Both the position numbers and the translations under genes were made by a program. Below the pieces are notes generated by a model. It was not told the origin of the DNA. It worked only from the letters and a program-made list of their open reading frames with translations, and did no database searches. Below are positions 46,901-58,924 of a stretch of DNA of 64,000 nt, piece after piece; position 1 is the first letter of the stretch; every line of letters starts with the position of its first letter. Origin of the DNA: Paragordius varius (Eukaryota; Nematomorpha); the NCBI GenBank assembly GCA_964247055.1, contig OZ176055.1, forward strand, positions 7,688,001-7,752,000. Direction: 5' to 3'.

Positions 46901-49900
46901 AGGGCTGTCGGAGACTCATATGCAACAACACAAAATATACGACAATTACTCGTTTTATAACTCGGGCGGTGAACTCAAACCAAATAAATGCGGTTTCTTA
47001 ATATCGAATAATCTTGCCAAACATACTGATATATATAGACCTATTTCCGATCGAATTATAGCCCTACGAATTAACACCAGACCCCAGGCTATAACAATAT
47101 ATCAAATCTATGCCCCCACGAGTGTCTCACCCGAAGACGAATGCGAAAAGTTCTATAATGAGTTACAAATGGCTCTCTGTGAAACATCCATGAAAGACAT
47201 AACTTTCATCATCGGCGATTTTAACGCTATCATAGCTAACGATAAAACAGACAAGGTCACTGGTGGAAAAGGCCTTGGTAAAGTCAAAAACCCCCATGGT
47301 GAAAGGCTAATTAATTTTTGCCAACAATCATTCTCTTTATAGCGAACTCGTTTTCAAACAACCTAACAGACGGCTCTACACCTGGACCTGACCGTGTCGT
47401 AAACACAGGAATCAAATATATTACATATTGGGAATGCAATAATACAAGCTCATTTCAAAACATCCGGTGCTACTCGAGTGCATGCAACTCAGATCATAAC
47501 CTATTAATGCCAAAATCAAAATAAAGCTACAACTTCCCCAGCCGCAAAAAAACTTTTCCAAAACTAAATTGAACTACAAACTTATACCTGCCGATTTTAC
47601 GCCAATCCTTAACAAAAATTTGAATCCCTAAAATACGAAACATAGAACACAGATGATCTTTGGTCTACTATTTACAAAATTACCACCGAAACAGCTAAAG
47701 AATATATACCGCCTGCCACAACAAAAAACAAAAATTTTACCATATCACAACAAAGCATCGACCTAATTGTATAGAGAAGAGTAGCAAAATCCAAGGGCAC
47801 TCCCCTTGAGTACAAAAATATTAATAATGAACTACAAAAAAGCATAAGATCCGACAAAAAATCTCATTATAATACAATCTGCGCTAACCTAGAGCAAGCT
47901 GCTAAACTTAATCACAACTACTTCTCTTATATTAAAGGCATTCAACCGCGCAAAAAACAAATGTACAAAGGTCCTATGTCTCATTCAAACGGAAAACTTC
48001 TAACCGATAAAAAAGGAGTAATTAAACTCTGGGAAGAATACATCCAAAATTTATTCTCAAAAATCAAATACAATCGCCATGAACTCTAAACAAACTTATG
48101 ACCCACCTATACTAAAAGAAGAAATTGAATAGGCCCTGAAGCATTCATCAACCGGCAAAGCAGAAGGATTCAATGATATCCCTACCGAGTTACAACGGCA
48201 CATTCCCTTAAAATTAATTCCTTCGTTATTTCAAAAAATCTTCAATGAGGCAACATTCCCGACGGACTGGAACAAATCACTAGTGGTCCCTATATTCAAA
48301 AAGGGCGATCCTAAACTATGTAAAAACTACCGTACAATAGCATTGATTTAGAGAAAAAAAAGGATGCCGAGACATGATTTCAAACCTTAGATGGATAATG
48401 GAAAAAAACTGTGAATTCCAAAATGAGCTACACCTATGTTTCGTGGATTTCTCTAAAGCCTTTGATACCGTTTAACATGACATTCTCTGGAAGGCCCTTA
48501 AATAAATAGGATCCGATCACTTAATCAAACTAATTAAATCCATATACTCCAACTCCTACCTATCACTTAACACCCCGCATGGCTCGACCTCTTGGAGCCC
48601 AATTAACATAGGTCTGCGTCAAGGCTGCATTTTATCCCCCATGTTGTTCAACATATATTTGGAATGTATCATAAGGGATCTAAATCTGCCAGGAATAAAA
48701 GTAGGGGATCACACTCTGACGACTCTCCACTAGGCAGACGACACGGTTATCTTAGCAAATTCACAAACAAACCTCGAAAACAGTCTCCGAACTTTTATAA
48801 ATGTGTGCAAAAAAATACAATCTTACATTAAACCTCAACAAAACTAAAATATTGCATATCAACTCCTCTCATTTCTATGACTCGCTTCGGATTAATAACG
48901 GAACAATTCAAGTAGTCAACGAATACACATACCTTGGAAGCATTATCAACAACTCAAGCTCCAGTTCCCAAGAAATAAGAAGACGCATAGCTATCGCCAA
49001 ATGCGCTCTATCCTCACACTGCAAGTTATGGAAATCTCATGACATAACCCTTAAAACAAAAATCCGACTAGTAAATGCATTAATTTTTCTTATCATGTTA
49101 TACGGATGTGAAAGCTGGACTATCAAAAGTGGAGACGAAAAATGAATAAACGCTTTAATGTTTTGCTGGAGAAAAATACTTGGTATAACATGGAAGGACC
49201 AAATAAAGGACATCGACATTGTAAATAAAATTAAGGCACAAACAACGCTTCGGGGTAAAATAATAAAACAAAAATTCGTTACTTCGGACACATTATTCGG
49301 GGCAATTCTTTGGAAATATTATGTTAGGAAAAGTAAATGGTAAGAGAGGAAGAGGATGCAGACGTATTCGCTGGGTAGACGAAATCTTATTTCCAAATTG
49401 TCATTGCAAAAACTATCTCAAAAAGCTCACGACAGAACCGAATGGAGGAAGTTTTCCTACAAAATCGCTAATGGTCGATAACCGACTACAAGCTCAACAA
49501 AAACAACAACAACAACAGGGACCAGTTTCCATTTAATCGATTATTTGGTTTTGTTACCGATTTTTTCTCATCTTCTCTATGACGTTTATTAAATCCTTAA
49601 GTGGGAAAACTTTGCGAAAAGAGATTAATATAGGTAAAATGTAACATATAATCAGATAATATATATTAGGTGTTGTTATTTCGTGTAACATAAATATTTT
49701 AGGCAGGTATTTATTGCTTAATTAATCATGATTATTTTTATAGGCCTTTGCTTTAATTAAACATTAAATTTTAAGGAATATTATTTTAGGTGTTTTGTAC
49801 TGAAAATTTATCAATGTTTTAAAATATTAAAAATTGAATATTGAATAATCTATAAAGGTTTTTTCTATTATGTCAAAATTTAACACATTATTGACTGCCA

Positions 49901-52900
49901 AATTATCTTTAAAAGTATTAAAATTTTCGATAATCCATGAAATATGGCGCCAATGCTACAATCCAAATTAGATTGGAACTTTATCGAATGAATTTTAAAA
50001 ATGTTTTTTTTTAATTTTTGTATGCTTTACCACAGAGCTTAAACTTGTAAATAAACCACTATATAAAAGTTGTTTGGATAAAAAATTAATTATATAACAT
50101 TGTTTTCTGCATTTAAAAATTACATATTTTTAGTATATAAATAAATCCAAAATTGAAAGCTTAAAACCCGATTTTAAACAGCTGACAAAATCATAACAAA
50201 TTATTTTTTGCAATGCTTCTGATAATTTTCTAGAACTGATAGCCATAATATATTTTTTTGCGTGCTGTATTAGCGATTAAAAAAATAAAATAAATGTGGC
50301 GAAAAAATTTGATACGAGGATGTTTAAACATTTGACGTGACTCAAATTTTTTTGAATATAGGTGCCTAAACGGATGAAGGATGCAAATTTTAGAACCTGG
50401 CCCAATATTCTGTTATAGTTTCTGGAATTTTTAAATTTAACTCATTTTGGGTATTAACAAAAGGTGATGTAGCCTTTAATGTGATCACCCAGCATATGTT
50501 AAATTTTATAATTGCTTAACAGCTTCTTTGCGTCTATATTATATAACTTTTGCACAATTCAAAAATATGCAAATATGTTTAGTTTTCGAAGTATAATTTA
50601 TAATAAATTTTTTTTATCAATATTAGCCTGTGCTGATATTGTCTAAATCGTGTCTACGAAAATTTTGTAAATATTTTATCAATACTTTATCTTGTGTTTT
50701 AAACTGATGTTAGAATATTAAAAGCGCCAGATTTTAACACTGTATGTGTGTAGAGTTCTAGAATTTTAAAACTTCGCATTTTCCCATCATCACTGTCATT
50801 TAGCCGTGGTCCGAGAGTCTCACACAAGTCCTGTTTAATTTGGGTCTTTACAAAAAGAAAAAGATGTATATTATATTTGTAAACTTTAATATCAATTTTC
50901 ACAAATATCACAAGGCTGAATGTGATTTATATAGGCTTAAGAGCGCAAGGAATTTTTAGATGTGTAATTAAAATGATTTTAAAATTATAAATATAATACC
51001 TAATTTACAGTTTAAAGATGTTTTGTAGGGACATGCACAAAACCCATTTTCACAAAGGTAGGCGCATGAATTTGAATCTTTGCATCGTTTTCCTGGCTGC
51101 TTCATATCTAAAGCTTAAAATTTTATTTTCGTTAGTATGCCAAATTGTGTAAAATTTGGAGTTTAGGCTTTTTTACAAAGTATTAACTTTGTCCAAAAAA
51201 TGAAAAGTAGTTTGAATAATAATTTAAGAAAGATAAACGTTAGCATCTTAATAAAAATATTTTATTTAATTAACGAGCGCATAAGCTTCGAGAAAGTGTA
51301 ATATATATTTTAATTAATTACGATTCATGCCTCTAAACCAGTTCACTAATGATTTAATAATATAATATATATATATATATATATATATTCTGATAGATAT
51401 TTTAATGGTGGCTGTGGTTTTAGACCTTGCGGGTTATATAAGAAAGTTACTTGTGAAATTTGCTGCATTTCAAAAAAATACTCAATCGCAAAATCAGAAA
51501 CAATTTTTTGATGAAAGCTTAATACTTAATTCCTGAAAATATCAATTATACAAAATTTATATTTTACAAATATGCCCTAAAATCCAATTTTTGGACTCGC
51601 TTAAAACGGGCCAGTTTTTAAACTAAAAGCAAACTTGCCAATATTGCGCGTTAAAAATTTTAATCTAACAAATTTTTACATCAAAAAAAGTTATCTTGAT
51701 TTAATGTCCTTAAAAATTTAATTTATAACAAAATTCTGTTGATAGGCGATTTATAATATTTAAAAATATGGTTAAGTTATTAACTTTTTGGATAAAATTT
51801 AATGTTAACGAAATATCTATAACCTCATAATTTAAATTAGAATATGAGTTTATCTATAAATTAAGTTATAAGTTGTGTTTTAAAAAATCATATGATTAGG
51901 TGTTGAATTTAACTTCAAAGAGTTTTTTTATCATAAAGTATTTTTATACCGTATCTATCCTTTAAATTTAATATAATTTCACTTTATCAATTTTTCATAA
52001 ATATATTATGAAAAAAAATTTCGGAAAACACCTTTTTTTGATTTTACCCTATATTAAAATTTTCATTGAACAAAATTTTCGTCTTTATTTAAGAAAACTG
52101 ACCCAATTTAACGGGTAAGAAAATTAGGGACTTTTGGCTCCCACAAGGTATTTAAAATAGATAAATATACTGTTTTGATATTGCATTAAATATTTTATAA
52201 AATTTATAGATAAATTATTTTTTCATAGAGTTTTTATTACTCTGATATATCACAAATGGACATTTGTTGTATATTTTCAGGGAAGACCATTTTTATAAAA
52301 ATAATGATAAAGAGGGCGCATAATAAAAAATCATATTATACAAAGTTTTTAGGTGGAATTATAATTTTTGTTTTAAAATTCCTGTTAAAATGATGGTTAA
52401 TATCAGAAAATGCAAAAAACTTGAGTGGCAGTAAAATTTGTTGTCTAGTGTAATAGACTTACATTGTTTCAAAACAGTGTGCCAAATTTATAGTCCAAAT
52501 TTAGTTTTTAATTTCGTATTAATTAAGTTAGCAATTTTCAGTACACAAAAATTTAGGGGTCACGTTCCACCTTTGCAAATTATTTGGTATATTAAAATAG
52601 GCTTGTGTTTCAATAGTTTACATTTATTAGGTAAAACGTCTTAATAAATCAGATTTTTTTAATCAAAAAAAGTATTTTATAATTTTTTTTAAAAATCATG
52701 GGTATAGTATTACTTTATTCGAGCTTAGTTTTTTTAGCTTATATACCATTAAATACAACTCCGTTTGTTAACAAAGGTAGGAAAAAAAATATAATTTAAA
52801 TTTAAGCAATATTAAATATTTATATTTTACATGTAATATATACTTTATAAAAAATAATTTTGTAATTTAGTTTGATTTAAACACAACTATTAATTCCATC

Positions 52901-53967
52901 CCAGCGAAACATATGTTAAACTGAAATAAAGAAGCTTGTGTCCAACTATGATTTTTTAAATCCCTTAGTAATAATAACCCCCCATAAACAAATTGTTACG
53001 AAATTTTATGAAATTTTAAAATCCAGATTTTCATAATAGAGATTTTTATAAATGTCGGAGCTGATATACAAATTTTCTAAATGCAACCTATCCCTATTTA
53101 TTTTGGCTGAAAACTGGTGAGCTCTATGGGAAAAATATAAAATTAGATGTTTTTGATATCGAATTTGATATATTAAATATAAACGGTGCGACCTGAAACT
53201 GTAGTTTAAATATTTTTTAAGAAAAATAAAAGAATCATGTAATCTTGGTATATTTTTATATCAGAATTATATATATTATATGTATATCATCAAGATATTT
53301 TTTATCTCTCGGTTTTGTGGAATGAATAACCTAAATATCTAATGAATAAATTTTATGGAAAAATATATTGAATCGTTTTTATATGAAATAAAACATTTTC
53401 TCTGATATTGCAAATTCAAAAAATAGTGATCTAAAGATTTACCTTTTGTTAAACAAAGACCATTTACACAATCATAAAAGGTAGGACATTCATAAAATCG
53501 GCAATTTAAAAAGTCTACAAGTTAAAAAAATGGATACGAATGCACTCCTTTGTTTGACATTGACATTTTTTATCACATTTTCCAGTTAGGCATTCTATAT
53601 GGCTTTGACAGGGCGTATTAACATTTTTTTCTAATTTGCCAAATAAAATACATTAAACTATTGGCGCATTCACCATTGATATAATACTGATAAGTATCAC
53701 AAACACAACTATTATTTAAACAATTATTGGTAAGACATTCATAACTTGAAGTACACTTGGAATTATACGGTTTTTCTGAAACTTTAGAGACACAGATATA
53801 CTTGATTGGCAAGTTTGGTTCAGCGAATAAAAATTTTCTTTGCACAAGCATTTATTACCTATTTTCCAATCGCAAATTTCATTTGTTTTGCAATCACTGT
53901 TAAATTGACAGCTAAAAATTATAAATGGTAAGCAAATAAGTAGTGCATAAAAAGATATTGTTAACAT
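37732..53967 (-). CDS. EB-module cysteine-rich membrane protein, eight exons
   Basis: The exons are 53802-53967, 53659-53775, 53538-53630, 53443-53514, 51009-51107, 40185-40307, 38181-38288 and 37732-37904, giving 316 residues. The first encodes a signal peptide (MLTISFYALLICLPFIIF) and a cysteine module (SDCKTNEICDWKIGNKCLC). Exons 2-6 each carry EB-type cysteine repeats, for example CTSSYECLTNNCLNNSCVC and CNNDQDCEFVSQFSKC. Exon 7 is a TM helix (RIGVIIMMAITFAVLVGFIM). Exon 8 is a short tail with a second hydrophobic end. Every internal junction is phase 1, as in shuffled extracellular modules. Three introns are 23-28 bases, while intron 5 is 10.7 kb and full of mobile DNA. EB proteins are common in arthropods and nematodes, and their role is mostly unknown. 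The last exon is the least certain. Confidence 0.8.
38181..38288 (-). CDS. EB protein exon 7: transmembrane helix
   Basis: This 36-codon phase-1 exon encodes a hydrophobic helix of about 23 residues, preceded by CHMLTAEINSVR and ending YWIIG. Acceptor TTTTTTAG and donor GTAAAT are both good. Confidence 0.82.
38289..40184. other. EB-gene intron 6, no other feature seen
   Basis: AT-rich, with no convincing exon or repeat copy. Short open frames at 39859-40086 look like chance. Confidence 0.4.
40185..40307 (-). CDS. EB protein exon 6: EB module
   Basis: This 41-codon phase-1 exon has cysteines in DESCNNDQDCEFVSQFSKC and DYRCQCSIDL. It is preceded by TATCAATAG and followed by GTATGG. It is separated from exon 5 by 10.7 kb of intron that holds a Helitron-like element and a LINE. 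Confidence 0.82.
40945..41325 (+). CDS. Possible small plus-strand ORF, unrecognised
   Basis: About 119 codons are open from 40966, on the strand opposite to the EB gene and inside its largest intron. The frame encodes a hydrophobic start (ILLYLTFVVLFIIIIRN) and then a soluble part with five cysteines (for example FDKYCVSEFHTIFETMVCQL). There is no clear ATG at the start, although an acceptor-like TTTTGTTAG precedes it. It could be an exon, a mobile-element piece or chance. Composition is less extreme than the surroundings. Confidence 0.3.
   Translation, partial: NEIPFVSLISGVFHKILLYLTFVVLFIIIIRNLIETCIGYLSIWVSNTFDKYCVSEFHTIFETMVCQLSAFDCKMIKKSFNWIIKISYDYEECDLPSNIEPVSIVDFLKILFKHSWVNEYNFGIIF
42304..44612 (+). 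mobile_element. Helitron-like non-autonomous element, copy 2
   Basis: It begins TCTATATAGAAATGGAAAGT after an A and ends GCTAA before a T. A hairpin around CTGCGTAGCAG, with CTCG/CGAG outside it, lies 11 bases before the end, the classic Helitron 3' signal. The order of blocks follows copy 1 (34037-37212) but the internal 5' duplications are absent. A TA-type MITE is inserted at 44225-44469. Confidence 0.78.
44225..44469. mobile_element. TA-flanked MITE, copy 4, inside a Helitron-like element
   Basis: It starts TACCATTTACAGTTCAAATT and ends TATAAATGGTA, with TA on both sides. The empty site is visible in copy 1 of the Helitron near 37065, which fixes both borders and the TA target duplication. 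Confidence 0.92.
46117..46419 (+). other. Unexplained open stretch, 100 codons
   Basis: This GC-richer island is open on the plus strand (MYRFLLLNPWNCKTCEPLF) and partly on the minus strand. It lies just before the LINE at 46.5 kb. No family is recognised, and it may be part of a mobile insertion. Confidence 0.25.
46520..49535 (+). mobile_element. APE-type LINE (RTE-like), nearly full length but decayed
   Basis: Coding remnants from the ATG at 46767 encode an APE endonuclease: MATWNTRGTSDNK, LGLSETHMQ, IIGDFNAIIAN and SDHNLL. The reverse transcriptase follows: CFVDFSKAFDTV, GLRQGCILSPMLFNIYLE, ADDTVILA and TYLGSIINNSS. The C-terminal end is GRGCRRIRWVDEI. In-frame stops interrupt the RT, for example after FDTV and before ADDT. 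About 45 residues are deleted between NYRTIAL and SNLRWIMEK. The 3' end has a (CAA)n tract, typical of RTE-type elements. It lies within EB-gene intron 5. Confidence 0.88.
51009..51107 (-). CDS. EB protein exon 5: one EB module
   Basis: This 33-codon exon enters and leaves in phase 1. It encodes GKRCKDSNSCAYLCENGFCA followed by CPYKTS. It was found from its cysteine spacing and flanking splice sites, and is too short to stand out as an open frame. Confidence 0.82.
52218..52452 (+). repeat. Dispersed 235-base repeat, copy 2
   Basis: It pairs with 8855-9095 over its whole length at roughly 75-80% by eye, including CATTTGTTGTATATTTTCA and GTTGTCTAGTGT. It lies in EB-gene intron 4. Confidence 0.7.
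53443..53967 (-). CDS. EB protein exons 1-4, separated by introns of 26, 28 and 23 bases
   Basis: The four exons lie within 525 bases. Exon 1 ends CQS, exon 2 begins KKPYNSKC, exon 3 begins KKNVNTPCQ and exon 4 continues as HFLNCRFYECPTFYDCVNG. Removing 53776-53801, 53631-53658 and 53515-53537 restores one continuous cysteine-spaced reading frame. Each removed piece begins GT and ends AG, and all three are in phase 1. Confidence 0.85.
53515..53658 (-). other. Two ultra-short introns of the EB gene (28 and 23 bases), flanking exon 3
   Basis: Intron 2 is 53631-53658 (begins GTTTAATG, ends AAATTAG). Intron 3 is 53515-53537 (begins GTATCC, ends CTTGTAG). Both are phase 1. Confidence 0.78.
53776..53801 (-). 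other. 26-base intron of the EB gene
   Basis: The intron begins GTATATCTG, ends AAGTTTCAG and contains CTAAAG as a possible branch site. It is phase 1 and joins CQS to KKPYNSKC. Confidence 0.78.
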
Positions 53968-54002
53968 ATATAGAATATGAAATTCTATCTTTGTTCATTT
54001 AA

Positions 54003-54040
54003 ACGAGGGATGCCCATCACAAATATCTTCGCGGCTGCTT
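54003..54040 (+). mobile_element. hAT-derived left-end fragment
   Basis: GAGGGATGCCCATCACAAAT and the following CTTCGCGG match the left ends of 1625-1890 and 14873-15140. The rest is not found. Confidence 0.4.
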
Positions 54041-54899
54041 TAATATTTTTTCGTTTTATTTGTTTTGAGGCGAATTTTGGATGATATATTATCCATATCT
54101 ATGTTTGGCGGATCAAATTGAAAAGGTTTAACTATAGGACAACACCTTGGAGAATTGTCACAGAGATACTTTTTTAAAAAATTCTTATTTTCCCACGGCA
54201 AAAGGTGATAGTAGTCGCGATAATAAATGATTAAAAATCTCTTATAGATGCATATTTTTCTTAAAATATCTCAAAGCCAACATTCTTCTGTATAAGTATG
54301 CAGATGATATTTAAACTTGTATAAAATTTTATTTTTATATTAGTTTTATAATTTACATAATAGTAGTGCCCTTAAGATAAACGAAAGGTCGATATCGGGC
54401 GAAAACTTTAAATTTTTAACAAAAATATTACATTAAAATTTAAAAATAGCTACTTTGCTTTAAAATCAAATTTTGTCATTATTTTATTAAACCGCATTTA
54501 TGCCATATTAAATGCTGATATAAAAACACTTATAAATGTTTAAATATATTTTATAACATATATGGATACTTAAATAATTTTCATAATTTGTTTGTGTATT
54601 TAAGACATATTTTTAATCAAGATACGAAATGAGATAAAAAAAACAGCGACATAAAAATGTTTCTTTAACTTAAAAACAACTTTTTTTAATACTCAAAATA
54701 CCAAAAAACGAGCGAAATTTGCTAAAATTTAAATCTTAAATATGCATTTTTCTAAAAAAAATTTTTGATGTTTTAGTTTATATTTCAACTCAAATTCGCA
54801 AACCATTCCATTATGGAACACGATCTAAGGCTTTTTTGCGGTTTGTGTCTAGTTTTACTTCATTTCTTTTAACCGTATCTTCTCACTCTATATGTCCAA

Positions 54900-55770
54900 A
54901 CCATAAGTCTATTCATTATTTGCATAATCGCTATTATTTCAGTACTCTAATATACAAATTCTTAATATTGCCTGCCCTTGTCACACCGCGTATTAAACTA
55001 AGAATTTTCATATCACTATTGATATTTTAGCGCCCATTATGTTAAATTATGTTGGCTGTATAGCAACACTGCAAAGCTTGTTCTTAACAATACTCATCGC
55101 ATAAAACATTTGAGATCTAAACCAACTATTGCAAATTTGTATCATGTGTTAAAGAACCATCGGTAAATTTGGTCCAAAATATTTACAATCCTGTATTTTA
55201 ATCCAAACTTTTCTAATTCTCTTTTTGTTTTTAATCTCCAAATTAATAAGTTCCGATTTCATTATAACTCATAAACTACACCGTTTTAATACAATCCATT
55301 TGCTCTTAGAATCCATCAACCGTCCAGCACTAGTATCTGCATAAACAAAAATCAGCCACTCTTTTGATATTTCGTCCAGGCTAATAGTATCCTGATCGCT
55401 GACCGTATACGTCCTGGATTTCTTTAAGAATTTGACCCTCCTTGATAACTTTAATTTTGTTATGGTGAAATCTGTATATATTTTTCAGTTTTATATGACT
55501 TTGCTACACATTTTTCACTTTAAACTCGACATATACTCCATTATCAAACACTAGTTAATATCAACTAAAATGCCATAGTACCTAATTCTACTGAGCAGAT
55601 TGATGGTGTATTTGCCCGACATATAACAAATTAATTTTTTCTATACTAACCATTCTTCTTATCCGTTTTACTTGTAGTTTCTCAAATAACTTAATCTAGT
55701 GGGGCATCAATCTTATTCCTCTATATTTTTTAAGTCATTTATCCCCTATCCTTATAAATAGTGAAACATC
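54900..55770 (-). mobile_element. Probable decayed LINE reverse-transcriptase fragment
   Basis: On the minus strand, KYRGIRLMPH followed by KLFEKLQVKRIRRMVSIEK recalls the NYRGI...ERVIEKRIRRMVSI block of RTE/BovB-type reverse transcriptases. A later stretch gives FVYADTSAGRL. Many stops interrupt it. Confidence 0.45.
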
Positions 55771-55799
55771 GTTTCATTAGGCATTCAAATCAAACTTCC

Positions 55800-57810
55800 C
55801 ATTTTGACAATTTTGCATTCTTAATGTTAAAATTAATATGTGCGCCAAAACTTTAAAGATAAATTTAAATATGAAAATTAGCAAAAAAAATTCCAAAATT
55901 CATACTATAATATAAGGTTTTGATGTCAAATAATATAATTCAAAAATTAACATCAGTTTTTCTGTTTTCTCTCTATATAAACGATTTTGTTAAATTAACT
56001 GGCTTTAGAAAAATTTTCAATAAAATGAAAGTGAGGCTTATGCCATGCGACGTGGTTGTGTAAAGTCTTTTAAGAACGGTTTGCAGTTTATGCTTAGAGA
56101 ATCTTAAATTTTCTTTTAGAAAATCCCACAAGTCATCCCATTTAATATATGAATTAGTTATAATTTAGTCCATTTTTTACTTATTACTTGGGCAAGTAAA
56201 TACTAGGTAGGAAACGGTTTTTATTCCACTAATCCTTACTTAGCTAAATTAAGCTATAGCCATTTACTAGTATAATATTTATTAAAATCTTTAATTATTT
56301 TAATGAATCGATTATTATATTACTAATTATTACACTGTTAAAAGAGGCTTAACTTTTTTTAATAGAAATATTTTTTCATGAGTAGCTTATATCCAGCGAA
56401 TTTATTTGATGCAAAAAATTTTATTGTTGACGACCTAATTTTTGAAATATTGAGCGATGTATGAAATTAGGCAAAAAGTGAAACCATGATAATTAGTGAT
56501 AATTATTTTATCAAACATTTACAATTTCAAAGTATAGTTAGAGTTTTTAAAATACTCAGATCAAAAATTGAGTATTTTCTTTGACATACTTAATGCGCAA
56601 AGATATTCTATGAAACTATATATATTGTAGACTTAGCAAAAGTCACTATTTAAATTTTAACATTCATGTTTTATACAGTAAAAAAATTATATATTAAAAT
56701 ATTGTTTTTTTGTCAACTGGTTTATGAGTGTATAATAATTTACCGTTTTATTTAATCATACATGAGCGGGAATTAAAAATTATAAAAATTTATACAAATA
56801 GGATTTACAAGTAGTCGAAAAACCAAAAATTTATACTACTCTCAACTGGGTTTTATTAAAAAATATTTTTATACGAATTTTTAATTGATATTTTATTACT
56901 TTCGAATCCTATTTTGTGTAAATTTATTTCCATAAAAATTATGTGTATTAAGCATGTTTAAAAAAACAATTCTATGATCAGAGTTTTATAAAAACTCTAA
57001 CTATATAATTTAGGCTATTATTAAATTGTAAATATCTGATTAAATGATAATTTATCGTAATATCTCAAGTTTTAACTTTATTTCACTTTTTACCAATTTT
57101 TTTTTTAATATTTTACAAAATATAGGTCATCAACAAATACATATTTTTCGGAAAATAAATTCGCTGGTTAAGCTATCTTAAGAAAAAATATTATATTGAA
57201 TTTTTTTTGCACAAAGTATTATGTTAGTGAGTGTATATTTTATCAACTCTTATTGGGGGTAAATTTGAATGGTTCAAGGGTGAAATCGAAGGTAAATAGT
57301 GTCATAAATTAACACTACAATGAATCTTGTTTTGTTTTGTTTTTTTATACAAATAATAATAAAATAACCTCTTAAGCTTTTAAATTCGAGTTTTGCTAAA
57401 TTGAAAAAAACACAAAAATCGTTTTTAGACGCGTTAAACGGTCTTTAGAGATTTATTTCTTCCTCTGGATCTAACAATTGCAACGGCTTTTATAAATATT
57501 TAATTAAATTTTTTGTTGCTTTAATTCTTGTAGAATTAAAAACAGATTTAAAGAAATTGATTATTTACTTGAAAATTTAGTACAATATTATGTGGACAAA
57601 AATTACCGTAAGTAACAGTATTGTTTTTTCGAAAGCGGCTATGATTTTAAAAAATTTAATTAAGACTTTATCGTTCTGCTTATTCTGTCTGCATCAAAAA
57701 TATTTTATACATAGGCAAAATCGTACCAATATAAGATATCGCTACTTATAATCACAAAATTTGATTGACGACAGAATGTCCTAGGATTGAACAGTGTTTA
57801 ATTTTATATG
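55800..57810. other. AT-rich stretch, no gene seen
   Basis: Homopolymer-rich and without convincing exons. It holds a solo half of the TA-type MITE at 57255-57305 (GGTGAAATCGAAGGTAAATA). Confidence 0.45.
57255..57305. mobile_element. TA-flanked MITE, right-end fragment (copy 5)
   Basis: GGGGGTAAATTTGAATGGTT and then CAAGGGTGAAATCGAAGG match the right terminus of the family. The left half is absent or unrecognisable. Confidence 0.6.
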
Positions 57811-57972
57811 CAGTTATGTAGACTTTATTTTATCAAAAATTTACTTTTTTTCGTTAAATGGGTATTAATATTTGGTAAAGAATATAAAAACAAGAGCTAT
57901 ATGGTATTACCATATCATATTCTTTAAAAAATTAAAAAGAGTGTGGGAAAAGGGCGTCGGAAATTGGTAAAA
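57811..57972 (+). repeat. Left arm of a large fold-back repeat
   Basis: About 160 bases are the reverse complement of 63238-63411, including GAATATAAAAACAAGAGCTA and the palindrome ATATGGTATTACCATAT. The hAT element lies between the arms. Confidence 0.88.
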
Positions 57973-58631
57973 ATGAAAATCTTAAAATATTGTTAAAGGG
58001 GAATGGTAATATTTTTGTTAATTTTTTAGCAAAATTTTATATATTAATTTTTTTTGATAAAATTTTTATTTCACCTATATTAAAATTGTGGTATCCAAAT
58101 ATACCCCAGACTAAATTTGAGTTAGTATTTTTAATAAACTAGTGAAAGCGGTCCCAATTTAAATTTATGCTTCTTTCTTAATAAAAATTATATAAATATG
58201 CCAAAATATCTAAATAAAATTTTGTTTTGAAAAAAAGGTTACATGTCAAACAATTTCGACGCCATTTTTATTACAAAATATTTGCAAAACGTCGTTTTCA
58301 TTTAGTGTTAAGGGTAAAATTAAAGCTAATTTTTTATTTAAATTACATCTTACATTGATAGAAATAGATAAAGCGGTTTATTTGTATTATTTTTCCAATT
58401 TTACTATTGCACACATATCAAGTTGACTAAATTTTTACCTTTCGTTAGCCTAAAATAAGTAATATCAAGTATTTTTGAATAAATTTTTTTATATATTTCT
58501 GTTTATTGTTATATTTACAATGGTTTTGATATATTTTTAAAGAATTTAATTTTATGATTATTTAATATAGAATCTTTTGAAATCGTTCCCATATCAAAAC
58601 AAAAAAAATTATAATTGAGATAAAAATTACC

Positions 58632-58639
58632 CTTTTATA
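58632..58639 (+). repeat. Target-site duplication of the hAT element, left
   Basis: CTTTTATA, repeated exactly at 63195-63202. Confidence 0.92.
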
Positions 58640-58924
58640 TAAGGTGACCAGACGTCCCGCTTTTGGCGGGACAGTCCCGCTTTTTCACACTTTGTCCCGC
58701 GTCCCGCGACGTTTTTAAAATGTCCCGCTTTTTCACGATTATATAAAAAAAAAATTTTAATACAAATATATTTTTTTATCCGTTTAAATTTTTTATCATT
58801 AAATATCTTTAAAATCTATATAAATTTTAAATTAAAATGTTTTATTTTTAAATTAAAATTTATTTTTTCGAATATATATCATATGATAATACACTTTTCT
58901 TCCTACTACTACTGTCATCGTTAT

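Noticed and set aside
50699-50911. Minus-strand frame considered as another EB exon
   Set aside because: It has only one cysteine and the wrong phase for this gene.
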